Shown here one piece after another: positions 26,407 to 34,376 of a stretch of DNA of 64,000 nucleotides (the stretch's first letter is position 1; each line of letters starts with the position of its first letter). The notes beneath the pieces are model-generated. The model did no database searches. It was not told the origin of the DNA and worked only from the letters and a program-made list of their open reading frames with translations. Both the position numbers and the translations under genes were made by a program. Source of the DNA: Streptomyces luteolifulvus (GTDB taxonomy: Bacteria > Actinomycetota > Actinomycetes > Streptomycetales > Streptomycetaceae); contig NZ_VZRB01000034.1 in NCBI RefSeq assembly GCF_008806595.1, positions 1 through 64,000 of the forward strand, written 5' to 3'.

Positions 26407-27321
26407 ATGCGCAGCGCCCCACGGAGCACTCCGGCGACGAGTTCGGCCCCCACCCCCGCCGAGCCCCTGGCCCACCAGGTGCTGGCCGGGCTCGCCCAGC
26501 ACCGCATCGCCACCACCAGCCAGTTGCGCCGGATGCTGCGACCGGACGGCACGCGGCAGTTGATGTCCCGCGTGCTGAACAGACTGCGCACTGAGGGCTT
26601 CGTCGACTGCACGGTGCTGCCGGACGCGAACCGAACCCGTACCAACGCCTGGTACCTCACGCCGGACGGCGCTCGGTTGACCCGGGACCTGCCGGTGCTG
26701 CGGGGGCGGCCGCCCTACCCCATCACCTCGACCACGGCCGCGTCGCTGAAGACCCCGCACACACTGGCCGTCCTACGCGCCCACCTTGCCTTCGCCGAAG
26801 ACGCCCGCCGGCTCGGGCACGAGCACGGTCCCTGGGACTGGACCCCCGAGGTGTCCCACTCGATCGGCGAGGGTGAACGGATCGTCGCCGACGCGGTCAT
26901 GTACTACACCGTCGCCGAGAGCGAGCACCGGCGAAAACTGCGGGCGTTCGTGGAAGTCGACCGCAGCACCATGAGCAGCGAACGGCTGGCCGTGAAACTG
27001 ATCGAGTACGCCCGCCTGTTCCAGTACGAGGCCCAGCCCGTCGGCCGGCGCAGGCAAGCCGCCGCAGGTCCCGCCTGGCTGCGCTGGTATCCGGTCTTTC
27101 CCCGTGTGCTCTTCGTGCTCACCGGTGCCTCCCGAGCCAGGCTGGAGAATCGAATGAGCGATCTGCAGGCGATGGTTGCTCAGCACCCGCTTGTCTCAGC
27201 CCTCGCCCGCGAGGTCCGACTTGGAGCCGCCGTACTGGAAGACCTTGAGCAGCACGGTCCTGCCCGGGACGTGTGGCAGCCTCTGGCCGGCGGCAAGCCT
27301 CGCGCGTGGACAGACTTGTGA
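26407..27321 (+). CDS. Replication-relaxation family protein, 304 aa
   Basis: Matches the Replic_Relax family, named for roles in plasmid replication or relaxation and common in actinobacterial plasmids. An N-terminal winged helix (residues ~20-90: VLAGLAQHRIATTSQLRRML, TEGFVDCTVLPD and NAWYLTPDGARL) is followed by the characteristic core with LKTPHTLAVLRAHLAFAEDA, FVEVDRSTMSSERLAVKLIE and LRWYPVFPRVLFVLTGAS. ATG 26407 with GAAAGGAAACACC upstream is preferred over longer readings that would cross the repeat region. Cytoplasmic. Control is probably through the TGGTCGGG repeats. Confidence 0.85.
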   Translation: MRSAPRSTPATSSAPTPAEPLAHQVLAGLAQHRIATTSQLRRMLRPDGTRQLMSRVLNRLRTEGFVDCTVLPDANRTRTNAWYLTPDGARLTRDLPVLRGRPPYPITSTTAASLKTPHTLAVLRAHLAFAEDARRLGHEHGPWDWTPEVSHSIGEGERIVADAVMYYTVAESEHRRKLRAFVEVDRSTMSSERLAVKLIEYARLFQYEAQPVGRRRQAAAGPAWLRWYPVFPRVLFVLTGASRARLENRMSDLQAMVAQHPLVSALAREVRLGAAVLEDLEQHGPARDVWQPLAGGKPRAWTDL

Positions 27322-27514
27322 GCCTTCTGCATGAGATGTCCACCCCGAAGCCGCGCCGTCCCGCGCAGCGGCCGCCGAGCGGACGGGCATCGGCCTGGCC
27401 GCCCTCCAGGAACGAGGCGACGTCTGCGGCACGGTTATGGGGTGTGGCCGTCGCCAGCCGACACCAGACGACCGGGCGTCTGTCGGAAGACTCGGCGGTG
27501 CTCAGTGTCTGTGG

Positions 27515-28318
27515 TCAGCGCTCGGCGGTCCGGTGCTCGGCCCAGGCCTGTGCCGCGCGTTGCATGGGCTTGGCCCAGTTATCTGTGCTCTGGTCCGCGA
27601 TGGAGTCCCACAGTCGGCTCTGGACGCGGGCGAGGGCGTCGAGGCCGGCGGGCGGTGCCAGTACCCATGCCGGGTGGGCGGCGGCCTCGCGCTCGGCCTG
27701 GCCGGGGGCGTGGCCTTGGGCGATGAGCCACAGCAGCCACAGCGCGGGGTCGATCCACGCGGCGCCGGTGGATGCCCATCCCCAGTCGACGAGCGTGGCA
27801 CCGCGGTCTGTCATGAGAACGTTGTGTGGGTTCCACTCGGTGTGGAGCAGGCTGCTCCCGGTGAACCATGAAAGGTCGGCGGGGTCGTCGACGTACGTCC
27901 TGAGCCGGTGGGGCATGCTCTTCAGCTCGATGTCCGGGGCCGGTACGTCGGCCAGCCGCGCCATGGTCGCCATAACCGCGGGAAGGTCGGGGGATCCGGG
28001 CGCGAAGTCGGCGTGCCCTCCTTTCGCGTACTCGAAGCCGAGGAGACTCCATCCGTCGTCTTGGATGTGCCAGTGGAGCTCAGGGGCGATGCCCCGCACA
28101 CACCGGTTGATGTCCTCCTCCCGCTTTTGCGTCCACACCCGGGGGTGATCGAGCGGCAGGCCCTTGACAAAGAGCGTGCGGTCGGTCGTGCGCACGCGGG
28201 CGGCGATGGCACTGTTCAGGCCGGCGTTGATGGTCCCGACGTCGACAACGGGGCCGCTGGCCTTTTCGATCAGCCGCAGCACGGTGTCTGGGAATTCGGT
28301 CAGACGCGGGGTGGGCAC
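27515..28318 (-). CDS. APH-family kinase/phosphotransferase in a RiPP operon, 267 aa
   Basis: Protein-kinase-like fold of the aminoglycoside phosphotransferase family. The catalytic loop reads SSLLHTEWNPHNVLM (about residues 154-168) and the metal-binding motif LVDWGWAS (about 176-183). The usual HxD is HTE here, so the catalytic Asp is replaced by Glu, which may alter activity. The GTG start has AGGAG upstream. It lies 65 bp downstream of the 46-aa precursor, behind a hairpin. It may phosphorylate the peptide or its product for maturation or self-protection (inference). Confidence 0.8.
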   Translation of the reverse strand: MPTPRLTEFPDTVLRLIEKASGPVVDVGTINAGLNSAIAARVRTTDRTLFVKGLPLDHPRVWTQKREEDINRCVRGIAPELHWHIQDDGWSLLGFEYAKGGHADFAPGSPDLPAVMATMARLADVPAPDIELKSMPHRLRTYVDDPADLSWFTGSSLLHTEWNPHNVLMTDRGATLVDWGWASTGAAWIDPALWLLWLIAQGHAPGQAEREAAAHPAWVLAPPAGLDALARVQSRLWDSIADQSTDNWAKPMQRAAQAWAEHRTAER

Positions 28319-28342
28319 TGGGGTCTCCTAAGGGGGTGCGGT

Positions 28343-28374
28343 GCCGGGGCCGCGAGCACGCGCGCGGCCCCGGC
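28343..28374 (-). terminator. Hairpin between RiPP precursor and kinase gene
   Basis: A perfect 12-bp stem (GCCGGGGCCGCG 28343-28354 with 28363-28374), ten bases after the precursor stop. It could act as a partial terminator that keeps precursor mRNA more abundant than downstream mRNA, as in many RiPP operons. Confidence 0.6.
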
Positions 28375-28383
28375 CGGGGGGCT

Positions 28384-28524
28384 CTAGTTGTACGGGTTGT
28401 CGTCGCCGCAGCCGGGTACGGTGCCGGCGGTGAGCGCCTCGACGTCGGTGATGAGGAGAACCTCCTCCAGGTCCTGGATTACGGGCTGCGGCTTGCGCGT
28501 GAGTTCGACCATGACGGCAGTCAT
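28384..28524 (-). CDS. Candidate RiPP precursor peptide, 46 aa
   Basis: ATG 28524 follows the stop of the radical SAM gene by five bases and uses GAGAGG, inside the end of that gene, as ribosome binding site. The first ~33 residues look like a leader (acidic and aliphatic, QDLEEVLLITDVEALTAG), and the tail VPGCGDDNPYN is short and rich in Gly, Asp and Asn with one Cys and one Tyr. A small gene placed next to a SPASM radical SAM enzyme, with such a leader-core division, fits a ribosomally made, post-translationally modified peptide. The family is not recognised. A second in-frame ATG lies 12 bases downstream. Confidence 0.7.
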   Translation of the reverse strand: MTAVMVELTRKPQPVIQDLEEVLLITDVEALTAGTVPGCGDDNPYN

Positions 28525-28529
28525 GTCGC

Positions 28530-29639
28530 CTACCTCTCTTGGTGTTGGCAGTAGTTGATGAGTGGTGCCTTCGCCTCCTGGAAGACCTTCGCCACCGGCC
28601 TGCACACCCGACACGAGTCGGACAGCGTGCAGCCGCTGCATCCTCCGGTGCGAAGCATCAGGGACTCGGCGATGGCACCGAGTCCGGCCAGACCTTCCAC
28701 GCCGTCGGCGATCAGGTCGATGTTCGGTTCGCGGCCGACCTTGCAGATCGAGGCCCGTCCGAAGGGGTCGGCGTGGAAGAACGTCACGCCGGCCGGGCAG
28801 CCGGTGAACGGCGCCCGGTTGGTGAGGTACTGGGGTGACTGCGACGGCAGCGGCTCCGCGGTGCCGTGGATCGTCGGTGAGATGTTCGCGTACTCCCGGA
28901 AGGGCACGCCGAGTTGCCGGGCCCACTCCCTCATGGCGTCCACCTCGTGCGCGTTGTCCTGCACGATGATCAGGCTCAGGTCGATGTTCAGCCCGGCGTC
29001 GACGGCCATGTGCAGGCCTTCGCGGAAGCGATCGAATCCGCCGCGGCGGCGGGTCACCGCGTCGTACGTCTCGGCCGTTGCGCCGTACACGCTCAGCGTC
29101 AGCTTGGTCGGCGGATACGTGCGCAGCAGGTTCAGCATGTGGGGCTTGCGGAGCCGGGACCCGTTCGAGAGGACTTCGAGCTGCATGCCCATCTCGTAGG
29201 CGAGTTGGTAGGACTCGGGGAAGTCCGGGTCAATGAGCGGTTCGCCGCCGGTGATCTGGAGCCAGATCACGCCGGCGTCGCGCATGGCGGCCAGCAGCTG
29301 ACGTTTGCCCGCCATGTCCAGGCCCTCGAACTTCTTCGCGCCGAGGTAGCACATCACGCAGTCGAGGTCACAGCCCAGGTTGATTTCCCAGGTTGCGCGG
29401 CTGAACTCATACGGTCCCGCCTCCCGGATCAGGAGGACGTCGTCAATGCTTCGACCGGTCAGGTCCATCTGCCACTGCGTGCGTGCGGCGTCGACGAGCC
29501 ACTGGGGCACGGTGCTGGGCGCCGCCGCCAGGGTGGGCAGCTCATCGAACTTGGCGTGAGGGAGCTGGATGGCCTTGGTGCTGCCTGGCCGCAGGATGAG
29601 GCGCCGCCCTCCGAACGGTGTCGCAACGAGCTGGTGCAC
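28530..29639 (-). CDS. Radical SAM/SPASM peptide-modifying enzyme, 369 aa
   Basis: The CxxxCxxC motif GCDLDCVMC (C90, C94, C97) binds the SAM-cleaving [4Fe-4S] cluster, and GGEPLIDPDF follows as expected. The C-terminal SPASM/twitch region contains FTGCPAGVTFF, ASICKVG, and a dense set CSGCTLSDSCRVCRP with a last Cys in NYCQHQ, enough for auxiliary clusters. Such enzymes form C-C, C-S or C-N links or epimerise residues in peptides; the adjacent 46-aa peptide is the expected substrate. The first ~80 residues could hold a leader-recognition domain. GTG start with AGGAAG upstream. Confidence 0.92.
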   Translation of the reverse strand: MHQLVATPFGGRRLILRPGSTKAIQLPHAKFDELPTLAAAPSTVPQWLVDAARTQWQMDLTGRSIDDVLLIREAGPYEFSRATWEINLGCDLDCVMCYLGAKKFEGLDMAGKRQLLAAMRDAGVIWLQITGGEPLIDPDFPESYQLAYEMGMQLEVLSNGSRLRKPHMLNLLRTYPPTKLTLSVYGATAETYDAVTRRRGGFDRFREGLHMAVDAGLNIDLSLIIVQDNAHEVDAMREWARQLGVPFREYANISPTIHGTAEPLPSQSPQYLTNRAPFTGCPAGVTFFHADPFGRASICKVGREPNIDLIADGVEGLAGLGAIAESLMLRTGGCSGCTLSDSCRVCRPVAKVFQEAKAPLINYCQHQER

Positions 29640-29677
29640 GTCGTCTTCCTTTCCTGTGGGTCAGAGGTCTGTCGGCT

Positions 29678-29720
29678 GGCGCCGGGGTCCCGAGGGGAGC
29701 GTGGCCCCCGGCGCCTTTTT
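29678..29720. terminator. Hairpin in the leader of the radical SAM gene
   Basis: GGCGCCGGGG (29678-29687) pairs with 29706-29715 and is followed by TTTTT on the plus strand. For the minus-strand operon it lies between the 29817 gene and the radical SAM gene and may attenuate or punctuate transcription; as a classic terminator it would serve plus-strand transcripts. Confidence 0.5.
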
Positions 29721-29816
29721 CCGCCCGCGCCGAATGCCGTTTGCAGTACGGGCGGAGCTTGTGACCTGCCCGAGGGCCAGGGCCCGGAGGGCATCCGGGA
29801 GCTGCCGGGCAGGGGT

Positions 29817-30527
29817 CTATGCGGCCAGCCTCAGCTCCCGTAGCAACTCCTCCAGGTCGACGACTCGGAACGCAGCAAGCCGGCGGACGAGTTGGGATGC
29901 GAGGAACGTGTCGAGGTTGGGGTGCCCGTAGGGCAGGGGGCTGTCCGGCTGGGCGACGACGTGGACGCCCTTGTTGTTGAGTCCGTAGAGGGTGCCGTGG
30001 ACGCCGTACAGGGGAGCGCTCTGGGCCAGGAACACCACCGGGTTCTGCGTGAGGTGTGGGCAGAGCTTGGCCGCGGCGCGGGCGTGCCTGGGGCACACCG
30101 GCGGCTGGTTCGTGAGGACGCTCTGCTCGTTGGGACTCTGGTCGTTGGGCCCGGCGAGGAAGATGTACCCGAGGAGGGTCCGCGCGGGCTCGGTGCAGAC
30201 CTGGCAGCGCATCATCTGCATCGTCGCCAACTGCCGGTGCGGATGCATGAGCTTCCACTGAGGAGCCCCGGTCGGTTGCTTGCGCTCGTCCACGGGGGTG
30301 AACCCGCAGCGCGCCCACAGCGTGCCCCTCAGGTCCCTGTCCCGGGGGTCCTCATCCCGGTAGTAGAGCCGCAGGCCGGAGCCCTGTCGGTAGATGACGA
30401 GGTTGTTCGGCGCCGGCTCCTCCCCTTCCCGTTGCGTGATGTAGGGGATCAAGGCCGGTTCGGTCGGGGTTCGCACGGGGCGTGTCTTCTCCCTGTCTGC
30501 TGTCGTGGCGGTGCGTACCGGAGTCAT
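29817..30527 (-). CDS. Hypothetical Cys-rich protein of the RiPP operon, 236 aa
   Basis: The start ATG 30527 overlaps the upstream stop (ATGA). Centre of the protein: MMRCQVCTEPAR (about residue 108) and QPPVCPRHARAAAKLCPHL (about 145-163) give a C-x2-C...C-x2-H...C-x-H pattern that could bind zinc or iron. Flanking parts have strand-like segments (NNLVIYRQGSGLRLYYRDED, VVFLAQSAPLYGVHGTLYGL). No catalytic family recognised. It lies just upstream of the radical SAM gene and could be an accessory or recognition factor. Confidence 0.7.
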   Translation of the reverse strand: MTPVRTATTADREKTRPVRTPTEPALIPYITQREGEEPAPNNLVIYRQGSGLRLYYRDEDPRDRDLRGTLWARCGFTPVDERKQPTGAPQWKLMHPHRQLATMQMMRCQVCTEPARTLLGYIFLAGPNDQSPNEQSVLTNQPPVCPRHARAAAKLCPHLTQNPVVFLAQSAPLYGVHGTLYGLNNKGVHVVAQPDSPLPYGHPNLDTFLASQLVRRLAAFRVVDLEELLRELRLAA

Positions 30528-30952
30528 ACCGCCGCCTTGAGGCACTGGTTCGCCACGAGGCGCTCCAGGAGCTGATCCACGGTCCAGGCCATCCGGCGGA
30601 CGTGCCCGACGGCGTGCCAGTGGTCCCCGGGCAATGCCTCGCAGCGGATGGCGCGCCCGGTCGTGACGAGCTCGGCGACCTTCTGGTCCTGCTGGTCCAC
30701 CTGCGAGGTGAGCGCGAGGTTCACAAGCCGGATCAGGTGGCCGCGCAGCCGCAGCGCGATGTCCTCCATCTCGTCCTCAGTCGGCGTGTAGTCGTCCAGG
30801 ACGACCGCGAGGTCATCGAGCAGGAGGCCGTCCACGTACGGCGCCCACCGTTGGACCTTCTTGAGAGCCCACCTGAGCCGGCCCAGGTCAAAGGGCACGT
30901 CCGCTGGCCGCACCGCGTGCTCCCAGCGCGGGAGGGCGCCCGGGGCCGTCAC
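30524..30952 (-). CDS. Hypothetical helical protein, DUF6415-like, 142 aa
   Basis: All-helical protein with WALKKVQRWAPYVDGLLLDD, an acidic EDEMEDIALRLRGHLIRLVN block and a C-terminal MAWTVDQLLERLVANQC helix. The RLRGHL element and overall pattern recall the DUF6415 natural-product-associated family, though I could not confirm this. It overlaps both neighbours by four bases, so it belongs to the same coupled operon. Function unknown. Confidence 0.65.
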   Translation of the reverse strand: MTAPGALPRWEHAVRPADVPFDLGRLRWALKKVQRWAPYVDGLLLDDLAVVLDDYTPTEDEMEDIALRLRGHLIRLVNLALTSQVDQQDQKVAELVTTGRAIRCEALPGDHWHAVGHVRRMAWTVDQLLERLVANQCLKAAV

Positions 30953-31413
30953 CGCTGCTCCCCGATGGGGACGTCGGCATCGGTGAGGAGCTCGGCCCAG
31001 ACCTCTTTACCCCACGGCCGCCTGCCCGAGCTATGCAGGTCATAGCCCCAGCGGCAGGCGACTGCGTCGATGAGCAGCAGACCGCGGCCCGCCTCGTCGT
31101 CATCATCGGCCGGGCTGAGAACCGGCAGGCGCCAGGGCGCCTGGTCCAGGACCCCGACACGTACCCATGTCGTGCTCGGCCGCCCGACAGTCAGGCGGAT
31201 CGACTGGCAGGAGGTGTGCCTGACGGCGTTCGCGACCAACTCCGAGATGATCAACTCGGCAAGGCCGGCGAGGTCGTCAAGGTCCCATGCGCCGAGGGCG
31301 TCACGGACGAGCTTGCGGCCAATCTCGGCCGTGGACGGCTCGCACCGACACGTCCGGCTGTAGGCAGGGTGGTCGGCGGGGTCGGCCTGAACTCGCGTAC
31401 TGAGACTCGTCAT
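30949..31413 (-). CDS. RsbW-like ATP-binding protein (HATPase_c_2), 154 aa
   Basis: GHKL ATPase of the anti-sigma kinase type: N-box ISELVANAVRHT (about residues 57-68) and G2/lid DDEAGRGLLLIDAVACRWG (about 107-125). First gene of the leftward RiPP operon; its stop overlaps the next start. The graspetide cluster at 7280-10506 also starts with such a gene. Such proteins may tie cluster expression to a sigma factor, but no cognate sigma gene is visible. Confidence 0.85.
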   Translation of the reverse strand: MTSLSTRVQADPADHPAYSRTCRCEPSTAEIGRKLVRDALGAWDLDDLAGLAELIISELVANAVRHTSCQSIRLTVGRPSTTWVRVGVLDQAPWRLPVLSPADDDDEAGRGLLLIDAVACRWGYDLHSSGRRPWGKEVWAELLTDADVPIGEQR

Positions 31414-31612
31414 TGGGGTGGAGCCTTTTCGTCGTCTCGGTGCCCGCCGCCCCTCGCGGAATGAGTGAGGGATGCGGGGCCGTACACAACAGCTAACCCA
31501 CCGTCACCGTGCGTTGTGCATGACGGAGTTGGCGGTACCGCTCACGCCGCTACTGACGAATTGACCCGCCCTTTACTGTCGGTTGCGGGTCACACCTTCT
31601 ACCGTGGGGCTC

Positions 31613-32911
31613 ATGGCGGAGACCAGAAACGAAGACTTAGCCGCCTGGATGTCGGCTCACTCCATGTCGGCCGCAGAGCTGGCAGACGCAGTGAATGACG
31701 CCATCAACGACCTCACAGGGAAGCCCGGCACCGCGTCGGAGCGGACCGTTTTCCGCTGGTTGTCCGGCGAGAACCAATGGCCGCAGGCACGGCAGCGCAT
31801 CGCGTTGGAGATCGTCACCGGCCGCACCATCACGGATCTAGGGTTCGTGCCTCGGGGGAAAAGGAAGACCGTCTCAGCGTCCCCACCAGCGCCACCGGAG
31901 GACACCTCAGTGCACCGCCGCCGTTTCGTCGGGGCGGCCGCCGGTACCGCCGCCGCCGTCGCCGTACCCCTGGCCAGCGAAGGCTCCCGCCCCTCTCGCG
32001 TCGGCACTTCCGACGTGATCCGGCTCCGTGATCACGTCGAAAACCTCGTCGAGCTGGACGCGACGCGCGGCGGACACACCGCCCTCGAGCGGGCCGCCCT
32101 CGCGGGAGCCTCCGAAGCGCTCGGCCTCCAGAAGCAGTCCACCACGCAGCGCGTCCGGCAACGTCTGTTCGCCGTCGCCTCCGACTTCACCGCAACGGCC
32201 GCCTGGAGCATCATCGACGCCGGGCTGCTGGACAACGCCGGCCGACACCTCGACCGCGCGCTGACGCTCGCAGGTATGGCCCAGGACTCCGAGATGATCA
32301 TGCAGGTGTGGAATCTGCGGGCCATGCTCGCCCGGCAACGCGGTGACTACGCCGAAGCGGTCGCCGCCGCCCAAGCCGCCCAGGCGACGACCGTCGCCCG
32401 CCGCAGTCCGATGCATGCCTCCCTCGCCCACGCCCGGACCGCAATCGGTCTCGCTCACTCCAAAGACGACCGCGCGGCTCTGCGCTCCCTAGGCCGCGCC
32501 GAGATCGCCATGACGAAGGCCGACATGACCGCCCCGCTACCCGTCTGGATGGCCTTCTACGGGCCCGCGGAGCTCCACTCGATCACCGCCATCGTGCAGG
32601 ACGTCGTCGGCAAGCCGGCAGAGTCTGAAGCCGCCTCCCACAGGGCTCTCGCCGCCCTGCCCAAGGCGTACCGCCGCAACCGCGCGAACACCACCGTCCG
32701 CCTCGCCCTTGCACAGCTCCATCAGGGCGACCTCGAGCAGGCAGTCACCACCAGCGGTGACGTGTTCGAGATCATGGCCGGCGCCCCGATCCCCGGCCGG
32801 ATGCGCCAGGCCCTCGGCGACTTCCAACGCGACCTGATCACCATGGCGCCCTCCGCGCACATCGCGCACGAGTGGATCGACCGCTACCGGACCGAATGGA
32901 GCACCCCTTGA
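31613..32911 (+). CDS. HTH-TPR regulator with central Tat-like segment, 432 aa
   Basis: N-terminal helix-turn-helix (residues ~1-70, MSAAELADAVNDAINDL, RTVFRWLSGENQWPQARQRI) followed by a Pro-rich linker. At about residues 103-125 lies VHRRRFVGAAAGTAAAVAVP, a twin-arginine-like hydrophobic stretch often seen inside this class of streptomycete regulator. The rest is TPR-like helices. It is divergent from the RiPP operon (199-bp spacer) and is the likely local regulator (inference). ATG 31613; a GGGGC-rich weak ribosome binding site precedes it. Confidence 0.8.
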   Translation: MAETRNEDLAAWMSAHSMSAAELADAVNDAINDLTGKPGTASERTVFRWLSGENQWPQARQRIALEIVTGRTITDLGFVPRGKRKTVSASPPAPPEDTSVHRRRFVGAAAGTAAAVAVPLASEGSRPSRVGTSDVIRLRDHVENLVELDATRGGHTALERAALAGASEALGLQKQSTTQRVRQRLFAVASDFTATAAWSIIDAGLLDNAGRHLDRALTLAGMAQDSEMIMQVWNLRAMLARQRGDYAEAVAAAQAAQATTVARRSPMHASLAHARTAIGLAHSKDDRAALRSLGRAEIAMTKADMTAPLPVWMAFYGPAELHSITAIVQDVVGKPAESEAASHRALAALPKAYRRNRANTTVRLALAQLHQGDLEQAVTTSGDVFEIMAGAPIPGRMRQALGDFQRDLITMAPSAHIAHEWIDRYRTEWSTP

Positions 32912-33435
32912 CCACGGCAACCGTCGAACTCCGCCATTACGGGCACGACGACCTACAGCAGATCCGACAGACCCTGCTGGATGTGCACGCGGATGCCTAC
33001 GCGGACGAGATGGATGACGAGTTCAACCAGCGGTTCCCCTGGTTCGTCGACCATTGGGGCGGACATCCCGGGTTCGCATGCGTGATCGGCTATGAGGACG
33101 GGCAACCAGTCGGCTTCGCCTACGGCGCCCCGGCCACCCCGGGCCGTGAGTGGTGGCGCGAGCACGTGAGCACCCCGCCGGCCGATGACTCGACGTTCTC
33201 TCTGTCGGAGCTGATGGTGCGCCCAAGGTGGCGTAAGACCGGCACGGCCGAGCGGCTGCACACGGCTCTGCTGGAGAGGCGACCCGAGGCCCTTGCCGTC
33301 CTCCTGGTCGACCCCGACCACCCCAAGGTGCAAGGCCTGTACGAAACGTGGGACTACCGCAAGGTCGGAAACCGCCAGCCGTTCCCGGACTCACCGAACT
33401 TCGCCGTGATGCTCCGAGAACTCCGCCCCGCCTGA
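32896..33435 (+). CDS. GNAT-family N-acetyltransferase, 179 aa
   Basis: Transfers an acyl group from acyl-CoA to an amine. Typical order: ATVELRHYGHDDLQQIRQTL at the start, VIGYEDGQPVGFAYGAP (strand 2-4), FSLSELMVRPRWRKTGTAER (acetyl-CoA-binding loop, usually R/Q-x-x-G-x-G/A) and VDPDHPKVQGLYETWDYRKV. ATG 32896 is preferred; TTG 32908 overlaps the regulator stop and is possible. It overlaps the regulator gene and ends at a strong terminator. It may acetylate the peptide product or serve in resistance; substrate unknown. Confidence 0.85.
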   Translation: MEHPLTTATVELRHYGHDDLQQIRQTLLDVHADAYADEMDDEFNQRFPWFVDHWGGHPGFACVIGYEDGQPVGFAYGAPATPGREWWREHVSTPPADDSTFSLSELMVRPRWRKTGTAERLHTALLERRPEALAVLLVDPDHPKVQGLYETWDYRKVGNRQPFPDSPNFAVMLRELRPA

Positions 33436-33448
33436 TCCACTACCACCA

Positions 33449-33479
33449 CGGCGGCCCGCTCCCCCGAGGCGGGCCGCCG
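33449..33479 (+). terminator. 11-bp hairpin terminator after the acetyltransferase
   Basis: CGGCGGCCCGC (33449-33459) pairs perfectly with 33469-33479 around TCCCCCGAG. Confidence 0.85.
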
Positions 33480-33481
33480 GC

Positions 33482-34376
33482 ATCCCAGCTGTAATGCTTG
33501 CACTTTGTGTAGCACTTGCTGCACAGGTCCAATCCCACGGCCGTCGTAGTCCTGGTGCTGGTCTGGCTGAAGCTCTGACGCTGGCGGGAAGTGGAGCAAT
33601 GACGGGAGCGGCCCGGCCCAGCCGGGCCGCTTCATCCATTTGCGGGCGACCTTGAACCTGCAGACCAAGACTGACGAGGCTGGCAATCACCCTTGGGAAT
33701 GAGCGTCCTCTCCGGATGCGGGGGTTTCGCGTCTGAGGTTTTCGGCGCTGCGGCGCACTTTCTGGCGAGGCACGAGTAGAGCAGACGGTGCGGCCTGCCT
33801 GGTCGGACGCCCCGTGACGCCGTCCACTTCCCTCGGGACAGAGGGCACCCCCCGTCCGGAATGATCTACAACGGCTGCCGTAGAGGCAGTCCGCCCCCCT
33901 ACATTGAGGCGGTTGCGGATCCGCTCTAGTTGCGCTCAGGAGACTCAGCCCGCGCACGCGAAGATCATCACGATCGGATAAATGTCCCCAATTGACGGCA
34001 ACCACACAGATTCACCATGAGTCCCACACCTGCAGGTTACATCTCAATGTCCGGGGGACCATGGGTCAGCAGTCCGCGCTCGCGGTAGGCCCCTTGCGAC
34101 TCCGCGAGCCACTGCAACGGCGTGGCGGACTCACTTGGCGTTTGCGGGCGACGGGGCGCGGTGCAGAGGTCCATGGAGAGGCCGGTGTCCGCGAGGGCGC
34201 TGTGGTGTTCCGTTCGATGTTGGGGGCGGCGAGGCCGTGCAGGCTCCGGCGGGGATCACCTTGGCGATCGCACTGCCGATTGCCCTGTCGACCTTACGTT
34301 GCGCATGCCGCACCATGGTTCGAGTCAGTCCGATGGTTCGCCATATCGTTGTCGACGACGAGGAGTTCGGAAACCG
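33482..34376. other. Long gap between RiPP region and defence island
   Basis: No convincing gene in ~900 bp. A second perfect hairpin (GCGGCCCGGC 33608-33617, loop CCA, arm 33621-33630) followed by a T-rich stretch could be another terminator. A short frame ending VRHIVVDDEEFGNR at 34380 overlaps the start of the next gene (ATGA) and may be the remnant of an upstream partner. Probable promoter region for the 34377 gene. Confidence 0.45.

Noticed and set aside
33482..34376. tRNA or attachment site in the long gap
   Set aside because: No cloverleaf or direct repeat pair was found; only hairpin terminators.
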